A stretch of 64,000 bases of DNA from Calonectria ilicicola (lineage: Eukaryota > Ascomycota > Sordariomycetes > Hypocreales > Nectriaceae), in assembly GCA_020809705.1 (NCBI GenBank), contig CP085835.1:1240001-1304000 (forward strand). Reading direction: 5' to 3'. Numbering within the stretch: position 1 is the first letter of the stretch; the number at the start of each line of letters is the position of its first letter. The position numbers and the translations under genes are program-made. Under the pieces are notes generated by a model that was not told where the DNA came from, searched no databases, and saw nothing but the letters and a program-made list of their open reading frames with translations. Of the stretch, positions 44,706-56,499 are shown in pieces.

Positions 44706-47700
44706 ATGTCGTTTAGTGGAGAGGAGACCCAGAATACTGGTGGTAGAATACAAATTGGGGACATCAACAATATTGACTCCGACCTAACCAAGGAGAGTCT
44801 CGACAGGCAGTACCTCCACAACCTCCGACCCGTTGATCCTAGAGAAGACAAGATTCGAATAGAACGGCAGAGCGGGGGTCTTCTCAAAGAAGTGTATGAA
44901 TGGGTCCTAGAAGCCCCCGAGTATCAAAAATGGCTTTACAATGAGGAAGGCCAATTATTGTGGATCAGAGGTGATCCTGGTAAAGGGAAGACTATGATTC
45001 TTTGTGGTCTCATTAATGAGCTTCAGCCTTTTACAAAGCTTACAGATGCTGGGCATTCTCCGCTCCTCTCCTACTTTTTCTGCCAAGCAACAAATATAGA
45101 CCTTAATAATACCACTGCAGTACTTAAAGGCCTTATTTACCTCCTTGCTGCTCAAGAGCCATCTCTTTTATCACAGATTCGCAAAAAGAATCAAGATTTA
45201 AATCATCGAAACTCTCAAGTGGCACTTGCAGAAATTTTACACAGCATATTGGAGAACCCTATAGTGCAGAATGTCTATCTAATTATTGACGCTGTGGATG
45301 AGTGCACAGACGATCTCGGATTTCTCTTGGATTTTATAGTTTCCAATACAACACAAAAGGTGAAATGGCTTATATCTAGCCGAAATTGGCCTGAAATTGA
45401 AGAAAGAATACAAGATATCTTTCATGGACCATTATCGCTGGAATTAAACCAAAATTCAGTTGCGCAAGCGATCACCTTTTATATTGACTTCAAAGTGCAT
45501 CAGCTAGCCAGGCGGAAGAGATGTAGTGAGCAGACCACGTCTACTATCCGCAAATACCTCCTGCAAAATTCCCACAACACCTTTCTTTGGGTAGCATTAG
45601 CTTTCCAAGAGCTTGAAAAGTGTCAATCCTGGGAGCTTGCACGCCGCTTGAGAAGAATTCCCCCGAGTCTTCACCGTCAGTATATTCGAATGATGGATCG
45701 AGTTTGTGATTCAGAATCTGAAAGCATGTACAAACGTATTTTATCTACAATGTGTATTGTATTTCGCCCTATCTATTTGGACGAACTACAGTCTTTGGAT
45801 AATACCTTCCCAGAAGAGGATTCTGAGGATATCGTACATTCTATCTCGTTTCTTACACTAGGAAACGGCGTTGTTGGGTTTATACATCTTTCTACAAAAG
45901 ACTTCTTAGTCGCTGGGCATTCTGTTGATCTTTTCCCGGGCGGAATAGAGAATACACATGGTACACTAGTACAAAAATCTCTTGAAGCAATGGGGGGGGT
46001 CTTGAAAAAGGACATTTTCTGTGTTACTGATCCCGAGCTTTCTATTGACCAAATTTTCTCGCCTGTTCCTAACCCACTCAGTAGCATCAGGTACTCTTGT
46101 ATCTTTTGGGTTGATCATTTAGTCAAAGCCTGCTCCCAAACCTCAGGCGATTCCCTCCTTGGAGACCACGGACCAGTTCTTCCCTTTCTACAGAATAAAT
46201 TTCTGTTCTGGCTGGAAGCCCTCTGCCTAATTGACCAGTTAACAACTGCGGTGGAAGCTATATCTAAACTAGAGAAACTAATGGCATGTATCTTCTATCA
46301 CAAAATATCTTCGTATTTCTGACACGTTTCTAAAATCCAGGAATCTAAAAGGCCAGTTTCAAACACGCATCTTACCACTTTCGTTCGTCACGCACGCCGC
46401 TTCATCGAGTTTAATCAGCCCATAATTAGGATACACCCACTCAAGACCTATTCAAATGACCTGACTTCTGATCCTTCGGGGATTTTTATTCCTGGTGGTC
46501 TGCAGTATGGCGAATTAGCGGAGGACCCAAGTGTGATAAAACTTCATATCCAGCACGGTGACACACAACCTGTCTCAATTGCGCCCCCCACCGACTCAGG
46601 ATACGCATCCACGTATTTGGCAACGCGGTCAATGGGAGAGAATGACAAACTGGATGACAGGATTGCTGCTCAGGCAATACAAGAACCAATAAATAATGAC
46701 GACGATCAGTATACTGTGTATTCAATGGAGTCAAATGATACAGATTCAAAACAGCAGATTTGCGTATCGGAGCTAGCTAGCTTTTTGGCTGACAAAGTAA
46801 CATCCTTTGGCTCCGATATGGAAACTCAAAGACGAGTGTCGGAAACTCTACCCGACCTATTGGTGGCATTTGCGCTAAAGATTGGGCATCGCCCAGCCAC
46901 TCAAACTCCACAACTATATCGAGACGTCATGAAATTTGTACACAAACACAAACGGTGAGTGAATCAGATGTAACCAGAATTAAGTTGTTGCAGCTTCACT
47001 CTCAGTAACCCTTGGGCGCGTTTTATTTGTTATTCTAACTATTTGGGACCACAGGGACATTGCTGCGGAGTTTGCAGGCAAAGAGGTTGTTCGGGATGAT
47101 TACAGCACGAAAGACGAAGAAATATTCAGATCAGAAGGTGTAGATCGGGAGACCCGCCTTGATGATTGGTTAATACAAACCGAAGCCCATGCAACTGACT
47201 ATCAGCATGACAACGGGTACATGGGCCCTTTAAATGAAGATGGGAACGAAATAGAGTCTCGCAATTTAAGTCCGATGATTGATAATTCGATTTCGGATGT
47301 GGATTCTGTGGAGGGAGCAGAGCTTGAGGACGATGAAGTCAAAGAAGAAACCTGGCTTACCGATTGGCGAGAATTCATCTTGAACTCTGAAGACTTCGAA
47401 TGGTTGATCACAAGATTGAGAAAAGAATGCCAGCTCACTGTGACAAGGCCTTATATAATTCAGGCCATTGGGCGTAAGATATTGTCTTCCTTTCCCCGAC
47501 CTGGAAGTGTTAGCAGGAAATTCTGTTCCCAGAGTTACAGCGCTAGGATTGAACTAGATTGGGATATTTTTCATTTTTTCCAGACACAGGAGTATCCAGA
47601 CTTACCAGCTGAGGTACTTGAAGATGTCATCACACTCACAGGATCTTGTTCGGATGCCCAGGCTGTAACTTGCGCTCAGTACATACGCCAAACGTGGCCT

Positions 47701-50700
47701 CTCACAGGGGAAGTGATTCTCCAATTGGTGAAGAGGGTTTTAAAGGACGAAATTGAAAATTCATGTAAGTATTAGAACTAATTTGGGGTTGCTGATAATC
47801 TTCTAATGTCCATACAGGTGAGCTTCCGGATGGAACAAAGCTCAAAGCATCAATAAGCGGCTCCAAGTTCATTGTGGAGGCAAGTGGTGTGGCTGCATCC
47901 ATCAGTGAAACTGCAGAACAACTTGGATGGATGGGAGCTACATTAAGGACTTCACCGCGCGAGACTGGACTTGTATATTGCATGCCGGTTATTTCTGATA
48001 TAACTCAGGAAAGCCAGTCTCTGCTTGATCCAGCAAATAAGGGGTCATCAAGCAAGGTCGACTGCGGGATCAACTGTAAGATCGACTTCTTACTCGAAGA
48101 GGTCCCAGACCCCGGCACAAAGGTGAACGGTCAGTGTTGGCACAACATATTTAAGAACCCGATTATTGTAAAAGGGTATCCTATTCCCCGAAGATCCAAC
48201 TGGGACACAGGCCTAGAAATCCCTCTCAACATGATGGCAGGATTGGTTCAGTCCCAGCAAGTTGATCACTTCAACCATAGACTCTATATCAAAGTTCATT
48301 CATCAATGCTAGTGCCAGTACAACGAAATGAGGATATCATTTCTTGGCATCTAATTTACAAGCAAGATGGAGGCCGAATATCCTACTTGGATGATTGCAT
48401 AGAGCAGGACAAAGATATTTTTCATCTCCCTTTGGAGAATTTTCGACATATTCTTGGATGGTGTACAAATGCTCAATTTTATGGTGGTGAGTATTAACCT
48501 ATTATATATCTCGATTTAGATTCTTACTGACGTTGATCACCCAACAGCCTCAGCTCTAGCAAATCACCCGGTCTCTCATTCCAGGCTCAGAAGGCCAGAC
48601 GCAACGGATGCATTTTACGATACCTTTATTTCTCCTGGGAAGACGATTATGGGAGGCTCACCATTCTGCAAAGGTCTCAAAGATGAAGCAATTCATCTTA
48701 CACGCTCCGGACATATCGAACAACTCCAATGGATATATCGTAAGTTTGTGCTCTTGTGGGACGAAGGTAAAAAGCGAGGATGGCTCATGAATGGAGCTAG
48801 CGCACTATTGCATCTAGTGCAAGCGTCCTTAAAATATGATATGGAAGGCCCACTCAAAGAAGTACTTCTATTTAACAGTGATCACTTGCAACAACTGTCA
48901 GGCACATCATTAACTGCTAAATCTGCCATGAGTATATTGCTTAATGATGCAAATCGTGGCCTTGTGCTATACAAGCAAGACACTGGCGATCGGCTTTTCA
49001 AGGATCGAGTGAATTACTTTTACCATATTCTTGAAAAGCTAATTGAACATCAAGCTTATATTGCGGGAGATCACGGTAGCAATATGAGTCAAGTACCGTG
49101 GAGCCGTCTTGAAGGTTGGGACTTTCAAGAAATATCAAAAATGAATGACAAGATTGGCCCTTGTGTGGCTGAAATACATCCAAAGGGAAAAGGATGGGTT
49201 CATTTTACGAGGGCTATTCAAGCTGTCACATTGGTTGGGCGTGGCTTCGGTGCTATAATACAACCAAATTCTCCAAATACTTGCAGCCAATGGTCAAAGC
49301 TACCAAAAGAGCAATATTACATTGCTAGTTGTATTTCTGATTTACGCGAATTCTGGATGACCGACCTGATAACAATGGTCATGTTCGTCTTAGCGAGACC
49401 ATAATATGGCATAGTCCAACATCCATCTTTGACCCTTGTCAACACAGAGGTACCTCGGGTGAGCAAAAGTGCGAGTCAGTACAAACTTTGCTCCCAGCTA
49501 CGCTTTCTAAGTTGCCAAGCCCCGGGAAGCACCCCATTCCACAAGATAGCCAAGGGGCACTTATTTTTGGACACAATTCGAATTTCTCATGGGATTGGGA
49601 AGACACAGGTCATCCCAAAACAAAAGATCACACTGGAGAAATTCTATCGCCCAAATCATCAGTGGAAGGCCCTGAATCAAGCATAGACAGTGGTGTTGGT
49701 TCGAGTATACTAACATTGCAAACAAAAACACGCTGTCATTTAACCAGCCCTTCCATTGACTCCTATCACAACTATGCAACATATTCTACGGCCTCTGCTG
49801 ATAGTCCCACGAGGTTGAACAGAAAGGATTATACTGTGGGGATAATTTGTGCACTGCCAAAAGAGCTGGAAGCAGTTCTTGCGCTCTTTGACATCAGACA
49901 CAACCGGCCAGATGAGAATGAAGATTATACCGATAGCAACCAATATGAATTTGGGGAAATGGCACAGCATATGGTAGTTGCTGCGGCGCTACCGGCCGAC
50001 GAGTATGGGACTAATTCAGCAGCGTCGGCGGCCACCAATATGAAACGTAGCTTCTCAGAGCTCCAATTTTGTTTATTGGTTGGTATTGGTGACGGAGTGC
50101 CGACGGAGAAAAACGACATCCGCCTTGGGGATGTGGTAGTTGGTACACACGTAATTCAGTACGACCTTGGTAAAGAAAACGGCAAGAATGGATTTCAGAG
50201 GACTGTATTCTTGGACGGTCCATCTCGCGAATTACGTGCCAATATTAACCACTTAAGAGCCAATCAGACCTCCGACTTAATGGCCCAACACCTTGGGACA
50301 ATCTCCGCGCGGAAGGAGATGGCCAAATATTGCTATCAATACAGAGAGCAAGATGATGTTCTTTTCAGTTGCTGGGCGTGTCGATCGAGTTGGGCAAGGG
50401 GAATGTGTCTCAATAAAGGTGCGCACAGACGGAAGCGACTTGCCCGCGAGACAGAAAAGCCTATGATCCACTATGGACTCATAGCATCTGGTAACCGCGT
50501 GATCAAAGATGCAGTGTTTCGTGACAAAATGGCACGGGAAGATCCCATCTTGTGCTTTGAGATGGAGGCGGCTGGTGTGATGAACGTGCTGGAATGTCTT
50601 GTGATCCGTGGTATATGCGACTATTGTGACAAGAACAAAAACGACGTGTGGCAGGAATACGCTGCCGCCACTGCGGCGGCATACGCAAAGGTCTTTCTTG

Positions 50701-50804
50701 GTGGACTAGAAAAGAGAAAGACACGTCTGAGATCGCGAGGCTTAAAAAGAAAAACAGAAGCCGAAGCGGCCCCAGCAACGAAGAGGATGAAGAGTACGAT
50801 CTGA
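44706..50804 (+). CDS. Giant NACHT protein with C-terminal PNP domain, one frameshift
   Basis: ATG 44706. Exons 44706-46287, 46357-46954, 47055-47764, 47818-48486 and 48548 onward join in phase; the 69-nt first intron removes an in-frame TGA. Near 49353 (in GAATTCTGG) the frame must slip by one missing base to enter the downstream frame, which then runs to TGA 50802-50804; about 1,940 aa in all. Residues about 85-250 are a NACHT NTPase (Walker A GDPGKGKT, Walker B VYLIIDAVDEC). The middle is a large fungal domain of unknown function (YPIPRRSNWDTGLEIPLNMM, SARIELDWDIFHF, RHILGWC). From about 49827 there is a PNP/UDP-phosphorylase-like domain (DYTVGIICALPKELEAV, RLGDVVVG, ILCFEMEAAGVMNVLECLVI). 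It is probably an NLR-type non-self or cell-death protein. PNP at the C-terminus is unusual. The frameshift may be real or an assembly error. Confidence 0.75.
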
Positions 50805-52050
50805 ATTCCAGGACTCTTGGTCAATGCCTTTGTTCTTTTTTTCTTCCTTCTGCACAGTTATTCAATATTTAGGAGCCAGCTAGGTCATACCTCACGTATT
50901 GGCAAAGGTTAGGGGCTGACAGGGTCAGCGTTGATAAGGCGGGCGTAGCTGTGGTAGTTGTAGCAGGGAGCTGTAGTGCAATCGGGAGCGACAATTGTTG
51001 AGGGAGAGTGCTGGGAAGACACGAGATTCCGACCCTACTAATACTACTACCACTTATAAAAAACCTGCTCTCTAATTAATTGACCTAAGCTGGGAACTCT
51101 CCAGATTGTTGCACTAGTGAGGTGCACGTCGGGCGTTCTACCATCCGTGGCCGCCCAATAGTGACTCTCAGGTCATAGGTCAATGGAGCTCCCTGTCAAT
51201 AGCCGTTATACCCAGTCTGGCATAATCGTCCAATTGTTGATCGATCATTAGTTGCCATCGAGATTATTATGGAGAACACGTGATAAATTACTACATTGGA
51301 TAGCGACCTTTGACATGGGGGTCGTTGAGCCATCCCATACGCTACAATGTTTCCTTCCTCCACAAGCCTGTTTCGAGAGAAGGCCAAATAGGAATACCTC
51401 AATTCTCTGCCAGCCAGGGTTAATAATTAAACTAAAAAGTGCCTCATAGCTTACTAAATAAATTTATTAATAATTTTAAAGGTTAAAATTATTTTTAACT
51501 ACAGACATACTCATTTAAAATTATATTTTAATTCTTGTTTTAGATTTGTATAGGGTAGTCATAGGATACAAACCTAGAGGAGGAATGTTTATCCGGGCAA
51601 GTGTCGACGCTATTGTTTCTGGTATGGACGCCAACGGCCTCGAGTGACTTTGCTGGATTTGTCCGCAAAATCTTCCATCGTATCATTTCGATGTTGCGGA
51701 TGGGGTGGAGGCTTGCAATATAGGCGCTATTGATCGTGTGCATACGCCATTACGATCTAATGGGCCAGCTGCTTGAATTACCGGGATGAGGCAAGTAAAG
51801 AATGGGGGGAAAAAATATTAGACCAGGTGGCGAGCACCCACCCATTCACACGCCTTGGCATTCGTGAGTCGTTAGTTTAGGCGCCACCGCAGCGGCGAAA
51901 ACTCAATGGGCCCCAAGCCCGAGTCAGCCACTACTACCAAAGGTGCAGGCCCCTTATAGAGAGCTTTTGCCGTCATTCAAGGATGTGGCGCTCACCTAAA
52001 AGCATCCATCCCTCGCTGAACGTGAACACAGTCCTCGATTGATTCCCGCA
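50805..52050. other. Intergenic, 1.2 kb
   Basis: AT-rich spacer with very A/T-rich DNA at 51420-51540. No gene is supported. The right end is the promoter of the FHA-kinase gene. Confidence 0.45.
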
Positions 52051-53593
52051 ATGCGTTTTTCCGCACCGCTGCTGGCTTTGATCCTGGGCACCATTGGTGG
52101 GACCTGCGCAGGTTCACACACAATCACAAATGGCATTGGTACATCCGATTTTGACCTCATTGCTGTGGTATATCCCATTGTAAATGATGGCAGGATTGCA
52201 CAAGATGCCATAGAAAACAGTCATATGTATACCGGCCCACATCAACTGGGTCTAAATAACTCGCATGGCCTTGAAATGCGCTTCAGCCATCTAATCGGGC
52301 GCACTAACGGCCTCGTTTTCGGGTCAAGAAAGGACTGTGATGTTGTCATCAGAGATGACCAAGTCAGCCATCGCCACTTCGCCCTCACCTTTGATAAGCA
52401 GAAGCGCTTGGTTGCAAAGGATCTCCATTCTCGCACGGGAACTGAGGTTCTCTACGACGAGAAAGACACGGGCTATCGCATTGATGGAAAATGGATATTG
52501 AATGGTCATACCACAATCGCTGGCAAATCCATCACCATCAAAATACTACCCAACGTTGCGTTCAGGGTAGTCATCCATCAACAGCGTGTGGATTCTAAAA
52601 AATATACCAAGAATGTCCACAGCCTCTTTGACAATCAAGTCTCGCCAGAAGAGCTTATCAGCTGCCCTTGCCTAACGGCAGGCAACCAAAACGAGCTAGC
52701 CGCTGCTGATATGGGGGATGAGCCTGTTATTATCAGAAGACAGCTCGGAGAGGGTTATTATGGGCGCGTCACCCTCATGTGGTATGCAAACACCGGCGCT
52801 CGCCGCGTGCTTAAGGAACCAAAGAATCCCAGCAATATCACCCGTGATGCCATGAAAGTTTGGAAAACAGAAATAAACATGATGAAGGGGTTTTCTCATG
52901 TAGGTTCCCCATCCAGCCCGTGCCTAACATGTATTAATTATCCAATAGCCACACATTGTCAAACACTTGGGATCATCTTTCAACCCGCACCCTCAACTAT
53001 ATCTTGAGCATGCGCCGCTGGGATCACTGGACCAAGAAATTTCACGCAGTGGCCGATTCTCCAACAATGAAGTTGGGCAAATATTGTACCAGAGCCTCTC
53101 AGCTTTAGTCTACATGCATAGCCGCAATATCTCTCATAGAGACATCAAGTTGGCAAACATCCTGGTCTTTAGTAGAAGGCAGGGGCGTGTCAACACTAAA
53201 CTCGGCGACTTTGGCACCGCGAGATCAGGTTCAGCGTTTAATACTTATGCAGGTACACCTCGGTTTGGCGCTCCAGAACTGTTCGAAACAGCTCGGAATA
53301 ACGCAACATATACAAACCGAGCAGATATTTGGGCCTTGGGCGTGGTGGCATACAGCCTCCTCTACAAGCTCCCCGAGTCACCGCCTAAGCACTATATTGA
53401 TGCCGACAAGGGCATTGCCTGGTGTCGAGCTGTGATCGCCAAGTTCAACAATGACTGGAAGCAAGATCCAAAAAATCCTGTAATGTCACTTCTGAGTACA
53501 ATGCTCGTGTATGACCAGGACAGGAGGGCATCAGCTGAAGCATGTTACGAGCATGAGCTGATACGTCTCGAGGCCGCACGTGCAATAGTATAG
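52051..53593 (+). CDS. FHA-domain protein kinase with signal-peptide-like N-terminus
   Basis: ATG 52051; exons 52051-52899 and 52949-53593 (49-nt intron) give 497 aa. Residues 1-21 (MRFSAPLLALILGTIGGTCA) look like a cleavable signal peptide. Residues about 84-165 form an FHA phosphothreonine-binding domain (GLVFGSRKDCDVVI, VSHRHFALTF, LHSRTGTEV). From about 230 there is a complete Ser/Thr kinase: LGEGYYGRV, Lys in VLKEPKN, ISHRDIKLANIL, LGDFGTAR, GTPRFGAPELFE and DIWALGVVAYSLL. The FHA-kinase order resembles Rad53/Chk2-type kinases. A secretory leader on such a kinase would be odd; an internal Met at 52276 would give a leaderless product but would cut into the FHA domain. It is more closely related to lineage-specific fungal FHA-kinases than to orthodox checkpoint kinases. 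Confidence 0.85.
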
Positions 53594-54792
53594 CGTGATT
53601 AGATAAACCATAATATGATCGTATTTGCTTCATTGTACTGAGAAGCTGGCTAAAACGAGCGGACCAGTTTAACTGCAGGTCGTTGCCGGCAGTTCACCGT
53701 CTGTTGCATCATTTCCGTTGGGACCAGGATTGTGTGCCAAATTTGGTAATGGGTCACGCAAGGCATGCCCATACCGAGGCAAACGTGAACACGTAAAAAT
53801 CAAGAGGCTCCACATTTCTCCTGGCCTTAATGCACGTCTCGGTTCAGTTCCTAGGGAAAATGGCTTTTGCAACTATTGAAAATATTGCGGGGCTAGACAT
53901 GACCATGGATTAGCTGCCCTACGGAGTACAGCATTTTGGGACATCGGCCTGAACGCTAAACCAGCCGCATCTAACTTGGCGCAGCTGGAAAGCTGCTTGT
54001 CCCGAGTTTTAAATTTGGACAAGATGGTATTTTCGGATTTTAATGTAGGTCAGCTCTGTAAGCTGTGTAGTAGCTCAAAAAGGCACTCGGCTGCTACTGT
54101 ATAACGATGAAAGGTCATGTGCTTACACATTGATGATGACCCTGGCCGGAAACCGGCCCATAGAAGAGAGAAAAAGCGTGCATATTTAGTCAAGCGGAGC
54201 TCAATGGCCACAAAAAAGCCAGATTAAGAATTTTGATCGTATTCGAGTCATCTAATCTAATCAGAGTCAGTGACATAACCAGCCTAAGCTTCTCGGTTCT
54301 TAGTCCAATGGTCTCTAAAGTGGCGGTGGCGAGAGACTATTGAATGACTAGCTAACTAGTCGTGTGCGCCGATTTGGATAGCGCTGTTTACTCCCGGAGA
54401 TAGCATTGGACCCACCTAATGATGCGAAAAAAAATTGGCTTCTTAGCTGAACACGCTGTCGGTGACGCTAAGCGGCGTCCGTTGGATTTTGAGACCCCTA
54501 AAACAGGTAATGGCGTCGATAGTCGGTCGCTGGGAACCGACAGGGCAAATCCAACAACGACTTCTTTCATGGGTAAATTTGTAGGTTCAGTTTAAGCATG
54601 TCCGCGTGAGCCGGTAGTAAATAGTTTGAATGGAGTGGAAGATGCAGGGCGCAAAGCTGGTGGAGCCTTCAGGACGACGTTAAGGGGGACACCAGGCTTG
54701 TCTGGCATCGCCCATATATATCTAGCTTCGTCCTCCTTGGGTCTTCCTTTGAGACGTCGGGGATCAATTATCACGCAACGCACTGATTAAAG
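53594..54792. other. Intergenic, 1.2 kb
   Basis: No gene is seen. The right end contains a TATA-like CATATATATCT about 80 bp before the next ATG. Confidence 0.45.
54712..54722 (+). promoter_or_regulatory. TATA-like element
   Basis: CATATATATCT about 75-80 bp upstream of ATG 54793, a reasonable core-promoter position for the secreted repeat protein. Confidence 0.45.
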
Positions 54793-56499
54793 ATGCGTTT
54801 CAACTCTTTCATCTTAGCCGCTACCGTAGCGTTCGGTGCGGTGAGGGCGGTTACGGAGCCCGAGCCAACTGTTCCTGAGCCAACTGTCCCCGAAGACACC
54901 GTCCCTGAGGATACCGTCCCTTGGGACGTGCAGACAGTTCCTGAAGAGACCATCCCCGAAGAGACACTTACTATCCCTGAGCCAACTATCCCTGAGGATA
55001 CAATTCCCGAGGAGACAATCCCTGAAGAGACAGTTCCTCAGGATACCGTACCTGAAGAGACACTGCCCATCCCCGAGCCGACTATCCCGGAAGAGACTGT
55101 TCTAGTGGAGACACTTCCAGAGGAGACAGTCCCTGAGCCAACCGTCCCTGAACCAACTGTCCCTGAAGAGACTATTCCTGAGGATACCACCCCAGAAGAG
55201 ACAGTCCCCGAACCAACTATTCCTGAACCAACCATCCCCGAAGAGACAGTTCCTGAAGATACCACCCCAGAAGAGACAGTTCCTGAGCCATCAGTTACTC
55301 AGACAAGTGCCTCTGAGTCAACTACGACCCAGTTGACTACGACCCAGTCAACTACCGCTGCATCAACTACCGCTGCATTAACTACAACTGAGTCAACTAC
55401 TACTACATCACCCACCACTGAGTCAACTACCGCTGCATCAACTACCACTCAGTCAACTACCACACAGCTGACTACTGATTCATCAACTACTACTTCATCC
55501 ACCACTACTTCATCCACCACTACTTCATCAACTTCATCAACCACTGCTTCATCAACCACCACTACATCAACTACTACTACATCAACTACTACTTTATCAA
55601 CCACCACTCAGTCAACTACTGCTTTATCAACGACCACTTCATCAACTACTACTACATCAACCACTGCTTCATCAACTACTGCTACATCAATAACTACCGC
55701 ACCAACTACCACTAAGTCAACTACTGCTGTGCTAACCACCACTCAACCTGTTCAGACATGTGGAGCTGGTCAGATTAAGCAGGGTTCTGGCTGCATTCCC
55801 GACTGCGGTACCACCGCTTCATACAACCCGACCAGCAAAGCCTGCGAGTGCAATAACAAGAATCTCGTCTTCGCCGCCGGCTCGTGTGGCTGTCCGACAG
55901 GACAGGTCTTAAATGATAGCAAGTGTGTCAAGGACTGTGGCTCCGCGGCCAATTGGGACTCAAAGACCCAAACATGTGTCTGTTCCATCACATCCCTAGT
56001 TTTCAACCCCACCAAGTGCACTTGCGATTGCGCCACAGGCTTGATCTCAAAGGGCTCTAGATGTATACCTGACTGCGGTAGCCAAGCCAACTATGACTCC
56101 AAGACAAACGCCTGCATCTGCAACACCAGCGGTGCTATATTTGATGCCACCAAGCAGACGTGTTCTTGCCCTACAAACCAGATTCTCCGTGACTCTGCAT
56201 GCATTCCCGACTGCGGCAGTCAAGCCAGCTACGACTCAACGACGAAGACTTGCGTATGCAACAACAAAGGAGCTGTATTTGATGCCACAAAGAAGACTTG
56301 TGCCTGCTCCGTCGGCCAGATTCTGAGCCTGGCTACATGCATCCTCGACTGTGGCAGCCAAGCCACCTATAACTGGAAGTCAAGTAGTTGTGAATGCAAC
56401 GATATTGGGAAGCTTTTTGGTCTGGACTCTAAAATCTGCATATGCCCCTTGTATTACATCTGGAACCCACAGAAGAAGGCTTGTGTCCGTCTTTTCTGA
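54793..56499 (+). CDS. Secreted adhesin-like protein with pentapeptide, Thr-rich and Cys repeats
   Basis: ATG 54793 to TGA 56497-56499, 568 aa, single exon. Layout: signal peptide (MRFNSFILAATVAFGAVRA); about 140 residues of (V/I/T)PE(P/E/D)T pentapeptides; about 150 residues of TTxSTT low complexity, heavily O-glycosylatable; then about 245 residues of Cys-rich units. Each unit has a core such as CIPDCGSQAxYDSxTxxCxCN followed by GAIFDATKQTCSC and a Q-(I/V)-L link. About five or six units of roughly 38-40 residues are present, resembling EGF- or TIL-like disulphide modules. There is no GPI signal or transmembrane end. It is probably extracellular or wall-attached, for adhesion or surface masking. 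The function is inferred from layout only. Confidence 0.85.
   Translation: MRFNSFILAATVAFGAVRAVTEPEPTVPEPTVPEDTVPEDTVPWDVQTVPEETIPEETLTIPEPTIPEDTIPEETIPEETVPQDTVPEETLPIPEPTIPEETVLVETLPEETVPEPTVPEPTVPEETIPEDTTPEETVPEPTIPEPTIPEETVPEDTTPEETVPEPSVTQTSASESTTTQLTTTQSTTAASTTAALTTTESTTTTSPTTESTTAASTTTQSTTTQLTTDSSTTTSSTTTSSTTTSSTSSTTASSTTTTSTTTTSTTTLSTTTQSTTALSTTTSSTTTTSTTASSTTATSITTAPTTTKSTTAVLTTTQPVQTCGAGQIKQGSGCIPDCGTTASYNPTSKACECNNKNLVFAAGSCGCPTGQVLNDSKCVKDCGSAANWDSKTQTCVCSITSLVFNPTKCTCDCATGLISKGSRCIPDCGSQANYDSKTNACICNTSGAIFDATKQTCSCPTNQILRDSACIPDCGSQASYDSTTKTCVCNNKGAVFDATKKTCACSVGQILSLATCILDCGSQATYNWKSSSCECNDIGKLFGLDSKICICPLYYIWNPQKKACVRLF
54862..55292 (+). repeat. 15-nt coding minisatellite (PE-x-T pentapeptides)
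   Basis: Tandem 15-nt units (GTCCCTGAGGAGACA-like) encode PEPT, PEET and PEDT pentapeptides with V, I or T as first residue. Unit variants are shuffled, as expected for unequal exchange, so copy number should vary among strains. The reverse strand is also open in places, a composition effect. Confidence 0.85.
55757..56496 (+). repeat. Tandem Cys-rich domain repeats
   Basis: Five to six units of about 115-120 nt encode a module with 6-8 Cys, punctuated by the conserved step DCGS(Q/A)A. Units 3, 4 and 5 (from about 56070, 56205 and 56345) are most alike, suggesting recent duplication. Confidence 0.75.

Noticed and set aside
46320..46322. In-frame TGA in the giant NACHT gene as a premature stop
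   Set aside because: A 69-nt intron (46288-46356, GTATCT donor, CTGAC branch, GCCAG acceptor) removes it and keeps phase into the conserved THLTTFVRHARRF region.
54862..55292. Regular short repeats as a CRISPR-like array
   Set aside because: The 15-nt units are in frame with a secreted protein and have no unique spacers; a coding minisatellite in a eukaryote.
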